From assembly GCA_041748315.1 (NCBI GenBank), contig JBGTDM010000154.1, positions 11,055 through 75,054 on the forward strand: a DNA stretch of 64,000 nucleotides, written 5' to 3'. Under the pieces are notes generated by a model. It was given only the letters and a program-made list of their open reading frames with translations. It did no database searches and was not told where the DNA came from. Below are positions 1 to 9,153 of the stretch, in pieces. This stretch comes from CALMEE01 sp041748315 (GTDB lineage Bacteria > Planctomycetota > Planctomycetia > Pirellulales > Pirellulaceae). Numbering within the stretch: the first letter of the stretch is position 1; each line of letters begins with the position of its first letter. The position numbers were made by a program, and so were the translations under genes.

Positions 1-2
1 GT

Positions 3-818
3 GCGATCCACCTTTATGCTCACGACCTGGATGGTAATTCGATTTGGAGCAAAAGGGTCGGCCAGTATCAACCGCATTACCCCTTTGGCTTTGGCGGTTC
101 CCCGTTATTGCATGGCGATCTCGTCTTTGTTCCAGGGGAGTCTGACAAGGGGTCATTGGCGGCGTACAGCCGCGTATCGGGCAATGAGGTCTGGCGACTG
201 GACGAGGACTTTACGTCCAGCTATACGTCTCCAATCGTCACCACGATCAACGGACAGGAGATGTTGCTGATTAGTGGTGGGCAACAGGTCAAGGCTCTCG
301 AGCCAACGACGGGCAATGTACTTTGGACCGTTGCTGCTGATTGGTATGTCACGTGCGGAACCATGGTGTGGGATGGAAATATGGTGTTCGCCAGTGGGGG
401 CTATCCCGCCCAGCAAACGGTTGGCATCGACGCCACCCGTGGCGAAATCATTTGGGAAAACGGAATCAAATGCTACGAACAGTCATTGTTGGCACATGAC
501 GGTTATATCTTTGCCGTAAATGATAAAAAAATTGCTTTTTGCTGGCGGGCCAAAGATGGCAAGGAAATGTGGAAGGAACGTTTGTCCAGCAACAGCGGCG
601 GAGTGAGCGCATCACCGATCTTGGCAAATGGAAACATTTACGCATCCGTCGAGGACGGTACGACGTTTGTGTTGAAAGCGAATCCCAAGCGGTTTGAGTT
701 GATCGCAGTCAACAAACTGGGAGATTCCGCGTTTGCCAGCCCGACCATTGTCGACAGTAAAATATACCTGCGCGTTGGCGATGAAGGTCAAGAATGGCTG
801 TATTGCATCGGCAAATAA
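3..818 (+). CDS. PQQ-like beta-propeller repeat protein, 5' end missing
   Basis: This frame is open from the left edge, so the N-terminus, including any signal peptide, lies outside the window. About 271 codons are visible. The protein shows a repeating G-x-x-x-W pattern (GNSIW, GNEVW, GNVLW, GEIIW, GKEMW), each followed by a beta-rich stretch of about 40-50 residues. This is the hallmark of the PQQ/BamB-type propeller. Planctomycetes have many such exported propeller proteins and most do not bind PQQ, so an enzymatic role cannot be inferred. It ends at a TAA with an 285-base gap before the convergent next gene. I saw no clear terminator after it. Family is fairly sure, function unknown. Confidence 0.85.
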   Translation, partial: AIHLYAHDLDGNSIWSKRVGQYQPHYPFGFGGSPLLHGDLVFVPGESDKGSLAAYSRVSGNEVWRLDEDFTSSYTSPIVTTINGQEMLLISGGQQVKALEPTTGNVLWTVAADWYVTCGTMVWDGNMVFASGGYPAQQTVGIDATRGEIIWENGIKCYEQSLLAHDGYIFAVNDKKIAFCWRAKDGKEMWKERLSSNSGGVSASPILANGNIYASVEDGTTFVLKANPKRFELIAVNKLGDSAFASPTIVDSKIYLRVGDEGQEWLYCIGK

Positions 819-1103
819 GCTGAGTTCAATAGTCTATTCCGAACGACCCGTGGTCGATGCTGACGCAACGCGGCAACGAAAGTACCAAGTTGGTCCGTAA
901 CAGCTTAGTTCGGTTTCAGTCGTCAAGGCTTTGATAGACGAAGCCATCTCGATTTCGATTTCTAGTGGGCTTTTAATCCTGGGCGGCTGGTTGATCCTGC
1001 GAACACCTGTTCTAAACCTCCAAATTCGTGTTCCAGTCCATTTTCAAAATCACGGACCCCGCTGGACGATTTCGCCGGATACGCCTCGATTGTTGCGTCA
1101 GGA

Positions 1104-2516
1104 TCAGGCGGCCGTTCTGTCCTGTGCAGAAGGACCTTCCTGCCAGTCGTTACGATGGATATGACCCTGCAGTTCGCTTGACTCCAACTGCTGTCCGAGT
1201 TGAACGCTCAGGCCACCCATGAAATAGAGTAGCATATTCAGCATCGGGACGATTGAGCTGTCGTGGAACATTCCGTTGACCAGGTAACAGGAGATGGCAA
1301 CGAGACTGATTAAGCCAACTTGTCGTGCCCACAGCTTCTGAGATTGATGGCACCATAGTTTCCAGCTATGCACCGAAAACCCAATCAGGACACACAAAAA
1401 CGATACCAGGCCAAGCAACCCGGTCTCTGTCAGGTAGCTTAAAAACACATTGTGCTGCATGTATGGCAATACCATCCGCAGTGGCATGTGGTCCGCTTCA
1501 TGATAATGATAGGGACGCTTGAACTTGGTATATTGGCCAAACCCGACGCCCAGGATTGGTCGATCTTGAAACATGCGAAATGCCACCGTTGCCAACATCG
1601 GTCGCAATTTAGCCGACTGAGCCATCTCGTGGGCCGACACATGCTTGTCCCGCTTGAAACCATCCAGTTGATCGCCCAACACGGCGAATCCGCAAACACC
1701 CGCCAACAGCCCGATCGTCGCCAGTATCGCTTTGTATTTTACCTCGAGTGGGACCCAGGCAACGATGAGTGCCGCGAATGCGGCGCTCATCCAAACGCTT
1801 CGAGTTAAAGTCATAAACACTCCAGCTAAAAAGAATGGAGCGATAGCCACGAGCACCACTTTACCGGCACGTCCCGAATGCGGCCAGAACATGAATGCCG
1901 CCGCCAGCGAGACAATTTGAAAGATTCCACAACTGACTGGATTCAAAAAAGGACCTCGAGCTCGACCCAAGAACTCGGGCTCGTCAGGCGACAAAATATA
2001 CTTCGGAAATACGATGGAATGAGGTCCTCGGACTTCGGCGATTGCCGTGAAGGAAAGATATAGGCCAAAGGCCAGGAATCCACCGAAGATCAATTTCACG
2101 TCCGTCGACGAGATTTTACAGTGGCGCACAACCAGATACATTGCCATGGGCATCCAGTTGAGAAACAGCAGGCGTCCAAGCGGAAGATTTTCCTTGTAAC
2201 GAAAGTCATGAATAAACGTGCTCGTGGTCAATACCACGAACAATAAGCAAACAAGGATATCGACTCGATTGATCCTGCCAGAAAACGTGTGGCCGTGAAT
2301 CCAGGCGAACAGGCCTAATTGAACGAGCACCAAGAGGAACAGTATCCGATCGAGGGTGATCGGGATCGGTCCCACGGAGACGTTGTAAAACGAATGTCCG
2401 ATCACCGAGCCTGCTACCAACACCACCAAACATTGCAATATAATGCTCGTATGACGCAGGACGAACAATCCCCAAATGGCTCCGGCAATCGCGAGAAACA
2501 GTATGACTAATGACAT
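1104..2516 (-). CDS. O-antigen ligase / Wzy-like polymerase family membrane protein
   Basis: A 470-residue, strongly hydrophobic protein with roughly ten or more predicted membrane segments. A large loop in the C-terminal half carries GVGFGQY and then MQHNVFLSYLTETGLLG. The H-N-x-x-L...E-x-G-x-x-G arrangement is typical of the Wzy_C domain of O-antigen ligases and polymerases. Such proteins act in the inner membrane and join or polymerise lipid-linked glycans on the periplasmic side. I start it at the ATG at 2516, which leads straight into the first membrane helix. A TTG 14 codons upstream is possible, but it adds a basic stretch with no ribosome site. No glycosyltransferases are adjacent. 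The tail is hydrophilic (SSELQ...AQDRTAA). Confidence 0.85.
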   Translation of the reverse strand: MSLVILFLAIAGAIWGLFVLRHTSIILQCLVVLVAGSVIGHSFYNVSVGPIPITLDRILFLLVLVQLGLFAWIHGHTFSGRINRVDILVCLLFVVLTTSTFIHDFRYKENLPLGRLLFLNWMPMAMYLVVRHCKISSTDVKLIFGGFLAFGLYLSFTAIAEVRGPHSIVFPKYILSPDEPEFLGRARGPFLNPVSCGIFQIVSLAAAFMFWPHSGRAGKVVLVAIAPFFLAGVFMTLTRSVWMSAAFAALIVAWVPLEVKYKAILATIGLLAGVCGFAVLGDQLDGFKRDKHVSAHEMAQSAKLRPMLATVAFRMFQDRPILGVGFGQYTKFKRPYHYHEADHMPLRMVLPYMQHNVFLSYLTETGLLGLVSFLCVLIGFSVHSWKLWCHQSQKLWARQVGLISLVAISCYLVNGMFHDSSIVPMLNMLLYFMGGLSVQLGQQLESSELQGHIHRNDWQEGPSAQDRTAA

Positions 2517-2922
2517 CGATCTGGTTTTCGGCCAAATGAATTTTGCCTGGCACTTCAATTCAACTCAACAAGCCGACGCCTACTTTAACGCAACGAAGTT
2601 GCTGCATTCAGAATCCGCTCAAGCGCTTTGTCAATATTAAGAGTTCGGATTGCTGAGTATCAGCCGGAACGCGCTAGAGTCCGGTTTTTACGGCCTGAAC
2701 CGGGTGCTAGCGCACACCGGCTAATCCTAATCTCTAACCTGGACAAAGCACTAGTCGTTGCTATGTATCGACTCGATCGCGATGGAATTGGCCATGTTGT
2801 TTCACTTTGACGATTAGATAAACCGGAGGGATCTGGGCGTGATTAGAGTTCGCACCACGGCCATGGAATGCTATCACTAACGGCACCTCGCCCGAATCGG
2901 TACTTCAGCGTCAAAACAGTTC
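2517..2922. other. Intergenic region holding a fold-back repeat
   Basis: 406 bases between the O-antigen ligase-like gene and the recombinase gene, both on the minus strand. The middle third is the 131-bp fold-back element at 2622-2752. The rest shows no credible reading frame and no clear terminator. Confidence 0.6.
2622..2752. repeat. 131-bp MITE-like fold-back element, copy 1
   Basis: Begins AGCGCTTTGTC and ends GACAAAGCACT, so the ends form an 11-base terminal inverted repeat with one mismatch. Inside are two long arms that are near reverse complements (GCCGGAACGCGCTAG and CTAGCGCACACCGGC), so the whole element can fold into one long hairpin. It matches the reverse complement of 35239-35369 over its full length with few substitutions. 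It has no coding capacity. The structure suggests a non-autonomous mobile element or a structured repeat. I saw no certain target-site duplication. Confidence 0.75.
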
Positions 2923-3873
2923 TCACGCACGCGGATGAAATTGTTGATGCACTTTTTTGAGCCGGGTCTGGTCGACGTGCGTATAAATCTGCGTGGTGGC
3001 GATGCTGGCGTGCCCGAGCATTTCTTGAACTTGACGCAAATCGGCCCCTCCGGCCAGCAGATGAGTCGCAAAACTATGTCGCATCGTATGTGGACTGATG
3101 GAAACTGAAACATCGGCAATCAGTGCATACTTTTTAACTAATTCCCAAATCGCCTCGCGCCTCAAGGGCCTACCGGTCCGCGAAACGAACAGAGTACCGT
3201 GATCAATGGCAAGCGATTGGACGAGGCTGGGGCGTTGGCGTTGGAGATATTCACGGATCCAATGGATTGCGGCATCCCCCAGAGGCGCCATGCGCTGTTT
3301 GTCGCCTTTACCGGTGCAAAGACAAGATTTTTGTTCAAAACTCAAATCCTGAATTCGCAAGTGGGCCACTTCTGAAGCACGGCAGCCGGTTGCATACAGC
3401 GCCTCCAGGAGCGCTCGGTCTCTCAAGTAAAACTTCTCGAGTTTTCTGGGAGCATTCAGAAACCGGTCGACCTTCTCTGGAGACAATACGTTGGGAATTC
3501 GCTGCCAGAGTTTCTGGCTTCCCAATAATTCTGCCAGATTCTCGTGAATCAATCCTTCCAGTTGAAGATATCGATAGAACATCTTGAGGGTGACGATGTG
3601 CCTTGCAATTGAGGCAGGCGCCAACTTAAATCTTCCAAGGTAAGCGACATATTCAGAGAGTTGAGGAATTTGCATACTCGGAATATCACGACCCGCGGTC
3701 CAATCGATAAATCGTTTGATATCGCGAGAGTAAGCGGCTACCGTATTATCCGCCAACTGGCATTCGTGGCGCAAGTAATTCACGAAACGATCTGCCCACC
3801 CATGGTGGTTCGGCAACTCCCTGGCCCGCCGCTTTGGCACAAGCTTTTTAAGATGTCTCGCCAGTTTTTTCAT
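2923..3873 (-). CDS. xerD: Tyrosine recombinase, XerC/XerD type
   Basis: A 316-residue site-specific recombinase with an N-terminal SAM-like DNA-binding domain (residues about 25-110) and a C-terminal catalytic domain. All catalytic residues are visible: Arg165 (CRASE), Lys189 (GKGDKQR), His262 and Arg265 (HTMRHSF), His288 (LGHAS) and the nucleophile Tyr297 (QIYTHV). Length and motif spacing fit the Xer recombinases that resolve chromosome dimers at dif sites near the terminus. No dif site is claimed here. I start at the ATG at 3873; the frame stays open to a TTG 12 codons further up, which is less likely. A phage or integron integrase is less likely because the protein is short and lacks extra domains. 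XerC versus XerD cannot be decided from the sequence. Confidence 0.9.
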   Translation of the reverse strand: MKKLARHLKKLVPKRRARELPNHHGWADRFVNYLRHECQLADNTVAAYSRDIKRFIDWTAGRDIPSMQIPQLSEYVAYLGRFKLAPASIARHIVTLKMFYRYLQLEGLIHENLAELLGSQKLWQRIPNVLSPEKVDRFLNAPRKLEKFYLRDRALLEALYATGCRASEVAHLRIQDLSFEQKSCLCTGKGDKQRMAPLGDAAIHWIREYLQRQRPSLVQSLAIDHGTLFVSRTGRPLRREAIWELVKKYALIADVSVSISPHTMRHSFATHLLAGGADLRQVQEMLGHASIATTQIYTHVDQTRLKKVHQQFHPRA

Positions 3874-4099
3874 TTTTCTCAATTGATGAAATGACAACCT
3901 TGCGCCCAAAGGCCAAGCATTGTGCTTGCCGGCCGCTTTCGACTAAAAACTGGTGGAACCCATCGTCGAAACTCGCTTGCCAACAGCACGCCTATTGCCC
4001 CTGATAGTTGTCGTCGAATATCGAGGAAATCGATGAATGGTTGCGGTGAAGGAACCGCTTTTGCCGCTCAATTGCCAAAGGCATTTCCAGCGATGACGA

Positions 4100-4990
4100 T
4101 TAAGCCGAATTTGCAGAGTATCTTCCCATGAGGACTCGGTCGAGTCGTGCCAGGTCTTTGATCAGTCGTACATCGCTATAGCCGCGATGACCAGCCATCG
4201 AAGCTTCGCATGCTTCAGAAATAAACGGCGAGACTTCAATCAGCAGCCAACCCTCTGGCTTGAGCCATTCAGGTGAAGCGTTAATCAATCGCTTAATCAC
4301 GGTGGTTCCGTCATCACCGGGCGCAAACAAGGCACTTTCGGGTTCGTAGTTTCGGACGCTCTCCGCGACTCGATCGCGTTCCTGCTGACCAATATACGGT
4401 GGATTGCTTACTACAAAGTCAAATTTCCGATTGGTTGGGATCCGATCAAATAAATCCGATTCGATGAACTCAATCCGCTCGGCAACCTGGTGCGTTTCCG
4501 CATTGCTGCTGGCAACAGCCAGGGCTTCGCTGCTGATATCAACGGCCACGAACTCGGCTGTCGCCAAGTGTTTGGCGAGTGCGATTGCTATCGCTCCACT
4601 TCCCGTTCCGATATCGATGATCGACAGGGGTTGCCGAGTTGTTCCCTTAGCAAGTTCGATGACCTCTGTCACCAGATGTTCGGTTTCAGGCCGAGGAATC
4701 AACACATGGGAATTGACATTGAATCGAAGCGAAAAGAACTCGCGATGCCCGACCAGGTAGGCAACCGGTTCGCCGTCCGCGTGACGTTTAACCCAACCTC
4801 GAAATATGGCTCGTTCCGATTCACTGGGTTCCTGATCGAATCGCGTGTATAGATCGATTCGCTTGCATCCGAGTGCTTCCGCCAGCAACACTTCTGCCGC
4901 CAAACGAGAACTTTCCGCGTTGTGCGACGCGAAGAAATCGCTAGTCCAATCGAGCAAACGTTTAATCGTCCAGGTTTGCGAGTCATTCAT
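4100..4990 (-). CDS. prmC: Peptide chain release factor N5-glutamine methyltransferase
   Basis: A 296-residue SAM-dependent methyltransferase that modifies the glutamine of the GGQ motif in release factors. The SAM-binding motif DIGTGSGAI lies at residues 126-134 and the amide-binding NPPY motif at 196-199, both in the expected order after an N-terminal helical release-factor-binding domain. It lies 77 bases downstream of prfA on the same strand, the usual prfA-prmC arrangement in bacteria, which supports the assignment and suggests co-transcription. Length is normal for the family. Confidence 0.95.
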   Translation of the reverse strand: MNDSQTWTIKRLLDWTSDFFASHNAESSRLAAEVLLAEALGCKRIDLYTRFDQEPSESERAIFRGWVKRHADGEPVAYLVGHREFFSLRFNVNSHVLIPRPETEHLVTEVIELAKGTTRQPLSIIDIGTGSGAIAIALAKHLATAEFVAVDISSEALAVASSNAETHQVAERIEFIESDLFDRIPTNRKFDFVVSNPPYIGQQERDRVAESVRNYEPESALFAPGDDGTTVIKRLINASPEWLKPEGWLLIEVSPFISEACEASMAGHRGYSDVRLIKDLARLDRVLMGRYSANSA

Positions 4991-5067
4991 CCAGACAATA
5001 CCGATTCATTTCAAACAGCAAAGTGAGTTTGCCGTGCTGCAGTTTTTGCACGACATTGAGTTGCTCA

Positions 5068-6144
5068 TTAATCCAGCGAACCAAACATATCTCGAAACTG
5101 GTTGCGGTCATAGTCGATAAGAGCGTTCGTTACGGGCTGCAAGTCTCCAGCAATAATTTGATCGAGTCGATATAGTGTCAAGTTGATTCGATGATCGGTC
5201 AAGCGATTCTCCGGGAAGTTGTAGGTACGAATTCGTTGACTGCGGTCTCCTGAACCGACCAGGGTCTTGCGCTGATCAGCGCGCTGTGCATGTTCCACTT
5301 GTTGGTAATGGTCGAAAAGACGGGATTTAAGAATACGAAGCGCTTTCGCCAAATTTTTGTGCTGTGATCGCTCTTCAAAACACTTGACAACAAGCCCAGA
5401 CTTTTTGTGGAGCAACCGAACTGCAGATGCAGTCTTGTTAACATGTTGTCCACCTGGGCCGCTGCTGGCGGCATAACGCTCGACCTCGTAGTCATCGGGT
5501 TTTAAATCGACCTCAACATCTTCCGGTTCGGGCAGCACGGCGACGGTCGCGGCTGAAGTATGAATCCGCCCCTTCGTTTCAGTATCTGGCACGCGTTGCA
5601 CCCGATGCCCCCCGCTTTCGTATTGCAACTCGCGAAAGCTTCCTTCGCCGTCTACGGAAATTGTGATTTCCTTAAACCCCCCAAGTTCCGTGGTGCTGGA
5701 GTCCAACACCGTAAACTTCCACCCTTTGGTCTCGGCATGTCGTTTGTACATTTCATATAGGTTACCGGCAAATAGCGCTGCTTCATCCCCCCCAGTCCCG
5801 GCGCGAATTTCCAACACGCAACGCGATCGGTTGGCATCCTCACCGCCAACGGTCATGTCCAATAGCTCATTCCAAAGGACTTCGCGTTTTGCCAGCAAGT
5901 TGGGCAATTCGGATTCTGCCAGTTCCCGTTCATCCGGATCATCGCTGTCGGCCATCTCCCGTACTTCGGTGATCTCGTCGACCACGGATTTAAACCGCCG
6001 ATAGATCGTTGCCAGTTTGGCCAGCGATCCGTGTTCACGCGCGAACGCTGCCATCTTGTTCGAGTTGCTCATCGTATCCGGATCGGACATATTAGCTTCG
6101 AGTTCCTCAAAGCGAGCCAATTTCTGTTCCAACATATCGCGCAT
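5068..6144 (-). CDS. prfA: Peptide chain release factor 1
   Basis: A 358-residue class I release factor recognising UAA and UAG stop codons. The GGQ tripeptide that enters the peptidyl transferase centre is at residues 231-233 (SSGPGGQHVNKT). The codon-recognition tripeptide is P-D-T at 186-188 in the context HRVQRVPDTE, fitting the P-x-T class of RF1 rather than the S-P-F of RF2. The start ATG at 6144 has an AGGTGA ribosome site a few bases upstream. prmC follows on the same strand and would methylate the glutamine of GGQ. Confidence 0.97.
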   Translation of the reverse strand: MRDMLEQKLARFEELEANMSDPDTMSNSNKMAAFAREHGSLAKLATIYRRFKSVVDEITEVREMADSDDPDERELAESELPNLLAKREVLWNELLDMTVGGEDANRSRCVLEIRAGTGGDEAALFAGNLYEMYKRHAETKGWKFTVLDSSTTELGGFKEITISVDGEGSFRELQYESGGHRVQRVPDTETKGRIHTSAATVAVLPEPEDVEVDLKPDDYEVERYAASSGPGGQHVNKTASAVRLLHKKSGLVVKCFEERSQHKNLAKALRILKSRLFDHYQQVEHAQRADQRKTLVGSGDRSQRIRTYNFPENRLTDHRINLTLYRLDQIIAGDLQPVTNALIDYDRNQFRDMFGSLD

Positions 6145-6646
6145 GATTCACCTAACGTTATTATTCAGCAGAGACCTGACAAGTTCAGCACCACACCATC
6201 CAACGTTTATACGTGCTGCTAAGAATCTGCTTGAGGCTCGCCCGCGACATCCCAGCCTGGTGCAACGGCGGCCGAACCAGAAACGGCTGAATGCGTGCAT
6301 CGCGAGGCCACTCCACCATTCGATGGGGTGCCAACGAACTCGCTGGGTAAAGATAAACAAAAACGAGAATTCATTTTAAGATCGCGAAGTTCAAAATAAC
6401 TGGCCATGCATACTGGGGCATTCAGCGGCCGACGTATCGATGTCGATCGATCGGTTCATCGGCCTGACGATGAGCCTCTCCACGCTTCGAAGGAGAATCC
6501 TGTCGCAAATTCGTGACTGTTGTCCAATCATAGCGGCCACCCATCTTGCGAACAAGTCACATGCCGGCGACCAGGCAAGAAATTAGGCGACAACCGCTTC
6601 TGACCGACCCAACATCAGCCAAAACGTCGTGTACCCATGTTGAAAT
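6145..6646. other. Intergenic region, nothing recognised
   Basis: 502 bases upstream of prfA and downstream of the SBF-like transporter gene. It probably contains the prfA promoter. Only short frames without family features occur. An rpmE gene, which often sits next to prfA, was looked for and not seen. Confidence 0.5.
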
Positions 6647-7687
6647 CTATTTTGGATCGGGCAGCGTCGCTGATTCGTCAACTGGTGCAATCACGATCGG
6701 TTCCGGATCGGAGGTGTCGCCGGGCATGTTCCGCCCATTCGATTTCATGTACTTGCGGCGAAACCAATCGGCTACCGGGGTATCGCCAATCAACTGAACC
6801 GTGTGAAAAACAACGATTGGCAGCACGCTAATCCCCATTTCCAAGCTGGTCGTCAAACCCACCAGCAAAGTTTTTTGGCTGCCGGAAATCCCAACGGCAA
6901 TTTGATCGGCTGGAGTACAGCCCAGTCGAGCCGCCAATCCAATTCCCAAGAATAATGTGCCAAAGTGTAAACCTGACATCGCCACGCCGAGCAATCCCAA
7001 ACCGGCGAAAAACTGGAAGTCGATCGGTTCATCTAGCTTCAGCATGGTCTGTACGGCTCCGATCAGGACCATCGCCAAGATTCCGACCTGCGCTAACGCT
7101 CCGAGCTTGAACTTGGCTGCTGTCGCCCAATCCGCGAGCGGACGATAGCTGCGGCTCAATTGTGCCAGCAACATCGGGAACACGACGAGGAGAAACAATT
7201 TCCCGATCATGTCCGCTGCTGAGATACCGGACGCCTCCCTGCTTGTCAGCGCCCATATCCAAAATGGTGTCACTAGAAAACAGGTCGCATTCGTGATAAT
7301 GGTTGTCATTAGCGAGGTAACATCGTTCCCTCTTGCGCGGCGTGTCCATACGGACGCCGCAGCCAAAGTACAAGGGGTGGCGGCCGTTGCGACGATTCCA
7401 ACCCCCCAATCTTGACCAAATAACATTGCCAATGGCCATGCCATCAATGGCATGAGAACCAAATTAATCACACTCGCCAATACAGGTGCCTTGGGCCGCT
7501 TGATCGATTTCCAAATCTGGCCGATCTCCAATGACCAAGCCATCAGAAACATCACGCAAAACGTAATCACGTAACGAATCCAGGCTTGTTTTGCAAATTC
7601 GGCCAGCGGCGAACTGAAGGTAAAGCCAAGCACCAGGCAAGTGATTAACGCGACAAGAAACCACTGGTTTTTTAAGAACGGAATCAT
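6647..7687 (-). CDS. Bile acid:sodium symporter-like (SBF family) transporter
   Basis: A 346-residue membrane protein with about ten hydrophobic segments from the N-terminus to residue 300 and a short charged cytoplasmic tail. The motif GISGSQKTLLVG near residue 270 and the stretch ATAATPCTLAAASVWTR near residue 100 are typical of the SBF-like (YfeH-type) branch of the bile acid/Na+ symporter superfamily, which is related to Acr3 arsenite carriers. The substrate cannot be told from sequence; bile acids are unlikely in this organism. The Acr3 active cysteine motif is not obvious, and no arsR or arsC gene is near. It is divergent from aroC. Confidence 0.8.
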   Translation of the reverse strand: MIPFLKNQWFLVALITCLVLGFTFSSPLAEFAKQAWIRYVITFCVMFLMAWSLEIGQIWKSIKRPKAPVLASVINLVLMPLMAWPLAMLFGQDWGVGIVATAATPCTLAAASVWTRRARGNDVTSLMTTIITNATCFLVTPFWIWALTSREASGISAADMIGKLFLLVVFPMLLAQLSRSYRPLADWATAAKFKLGALAQVGILAMVLIGAVQTMLKLDEPIDFQFFAGLGLLGVAMSGLHFGTLFLGIGLAARLGCTPADQIAVGISGSQKTLLVGLTTSLEMGISVLPIVVFHTVQLIGDTPVADWFRRKYMKSNGRNMPGDTSDPEPIVIAPVDESATLPDPK

Positions 7688-7963
7688 CGAAAATCGCGAC
7701 GTGCTAAAATTAGATAGAGACCAAAATCCACTGTCGATTGACTGAAACTTCGTTGCTTGAAATCGATATCAAGGTTCATCGCAGTCCCATTCCAACTCGC
7801 TCGACCGCTATCCAACATCGACCTGGCGAGACCGGTTCAAAAAAACAGTCAATTACCAATTACCAAGGCTACGCATTTTCAATCCTGCTAGCGATTGTAG
7901 CAACCGCACTTTATTCGGCGATTGCCGACCAGTAGAATCCGCCGACTTTTTTACGAGAAGTAT

Positions 7964-9103
7964 ATGCTGAGATATTTGACCGCCGGCGAATCGCATGGCA
8001 AAGCACTCATCGCCCTTGTGGATGGATTCCCTGCAGGATTATCGGTTGATCAGGATGCCATCAACAGTGAACTCAAACGCCGACAGGGGGGCTATGGTCG
8101 CGGTGCGCGTCAAAAGCTCGAAACGGATCAAGTAGAACTGTTATCCGGTACTTGGCAAGGGGTAACGATCGGCAGTCCCATTTGCTTTCAAGTCATCAAT
8201 CGAGATTACAAACTTGAACGTCTGAAGGAGCTGCCTCGACCTCGTCCGGGGCACGGCGACTTGAGTGGCTCCATCAAGTACCTGGGTTCGATTCGCGGGG
8301 TTCTGGAACGAGCCAGCGCGCGGGAAACGGCGGCGCGCGTCGCAGCAGGTGCCCTAGCCAATCAATTGCTGCGCGAATTCGGCATCGAGGCACTGGCCTT
8401 TGTTGTCGAAGTCGGCTCGATCAAGATCCCGACGATTCATGAGCCATTCGCCACGCTTCGCGATAAGCGCGAACAAAGCGTGATTTATTCAACCCATCCA
8501 GAATCCGATGAACTTGTCAAACAGGCAATCGACGATGCCGCTGAAGCTGGTGACACTTTGGGGGGAATTATCGAAGCGCGCGTCGCTGGAGTCCCCTTTG
8601 GTTTAGGCTCACATACCCAATGGGACAAAAAGCTGGATGGTCGGATCGCCCAGGCTGTGATGAGCATCCAGGCCATCAAAGGCGTTGAAATCGGGCTCGG
8701 CTTTGAAGCAGCTCGTCGACTTGGCAGCCATGTTCACGACCCGATCGCTTACGACGAGTCGCGCAAGAAGAGCCCCCAATTGGGTTACGTTCGATCATCC
8801 AATAATGCCGGCGGTCTGGAAGCTGGTATGACCAACGGACAAATGCTAGTCATCCGTGCCGCCATGAAACCGATCAGCACGCTTCGCAAACCGTTGGACT
8901 CGATCTCAATGAAAACCAAACAACCCGAGCGGGCCAGCTACGAACGTAGCGATGTCTGTGCGGTCGCGGCAGCGAGCGTGATTGTTGAAAATATCGTCGC
9001 GTTTGAGATCGCTGCCGCGATGATCGACAAGTTTGGCGGGGACTCCATCCAAGAAATGAAAGAACGACTTCAACTGTTCACGAATTTGGCGCAGGAAATT
9101 TAG
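7964..9103 (+). CDS. aroC: Chorismate synthase
   Basis: Converts 5-enolpyruvylshikimate 3-phosphate to chorismate, the last shared step of aromatic amino acid synthesis, using reduced FMN. The 379-residue product starts with MLRYLTAGESHGKALIALVD, which contains the GESHG signature. It continues with RRQGGYGRGARQ and, near the C-terminus, YERSDVCAVAAASV. These correspond to the three conserved chorismate synthase signatures. The frame is open 14 codons further upstream, but the ATG at 7964 gives the standard N-terminus. An exported protein gene follows after 50 bases and may be co-transcribed. Confidence 0.97.
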   Translation: MLRYLTAGESHGKALIALVDGFPAGLSVDQDAINSELKRRQGGYGRGARQKLETDQVELLSGTWQGVTIGSPICFQVINRDYKLERLKELPRPRPGHGDLSGSIKYLGSIRGVLERASARETAARVAAGALANQLLREFGIEALAFVVEVGSIKIPTIHEPFATLRDKREQSVIYSTHPESDELVKQAIDDAAEAGDTLGGIIEARVAGVPFGLGSHTQWDKKLDGRIAQAVMSIQAIKGVEIGLGFEAARRLGSHVHDPIAYDESRKKSPQLGYVRSSNNAGGLEAGMTNGQMLVIRAAMKPISTLRKPLDSISMKTKQPERASYERSDVCAVAAASVIVENIVAFEIAAAMIDKFGGDSIQEMKERLQLFTNLAQEI

Positions 9104-9153
9104 CGGCACCCGCCCGGCAAAGGTTGCCCCGCAAATAATCAAGGAACGATTCA

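Noticed and set aside
7738..7935. Plus-strand frame of 65 codons before aroC with a hydrophobic end
   Set aside because: TTG start, no ribosome site, occupies the likely promoter region of aroC and the divergent transporter.
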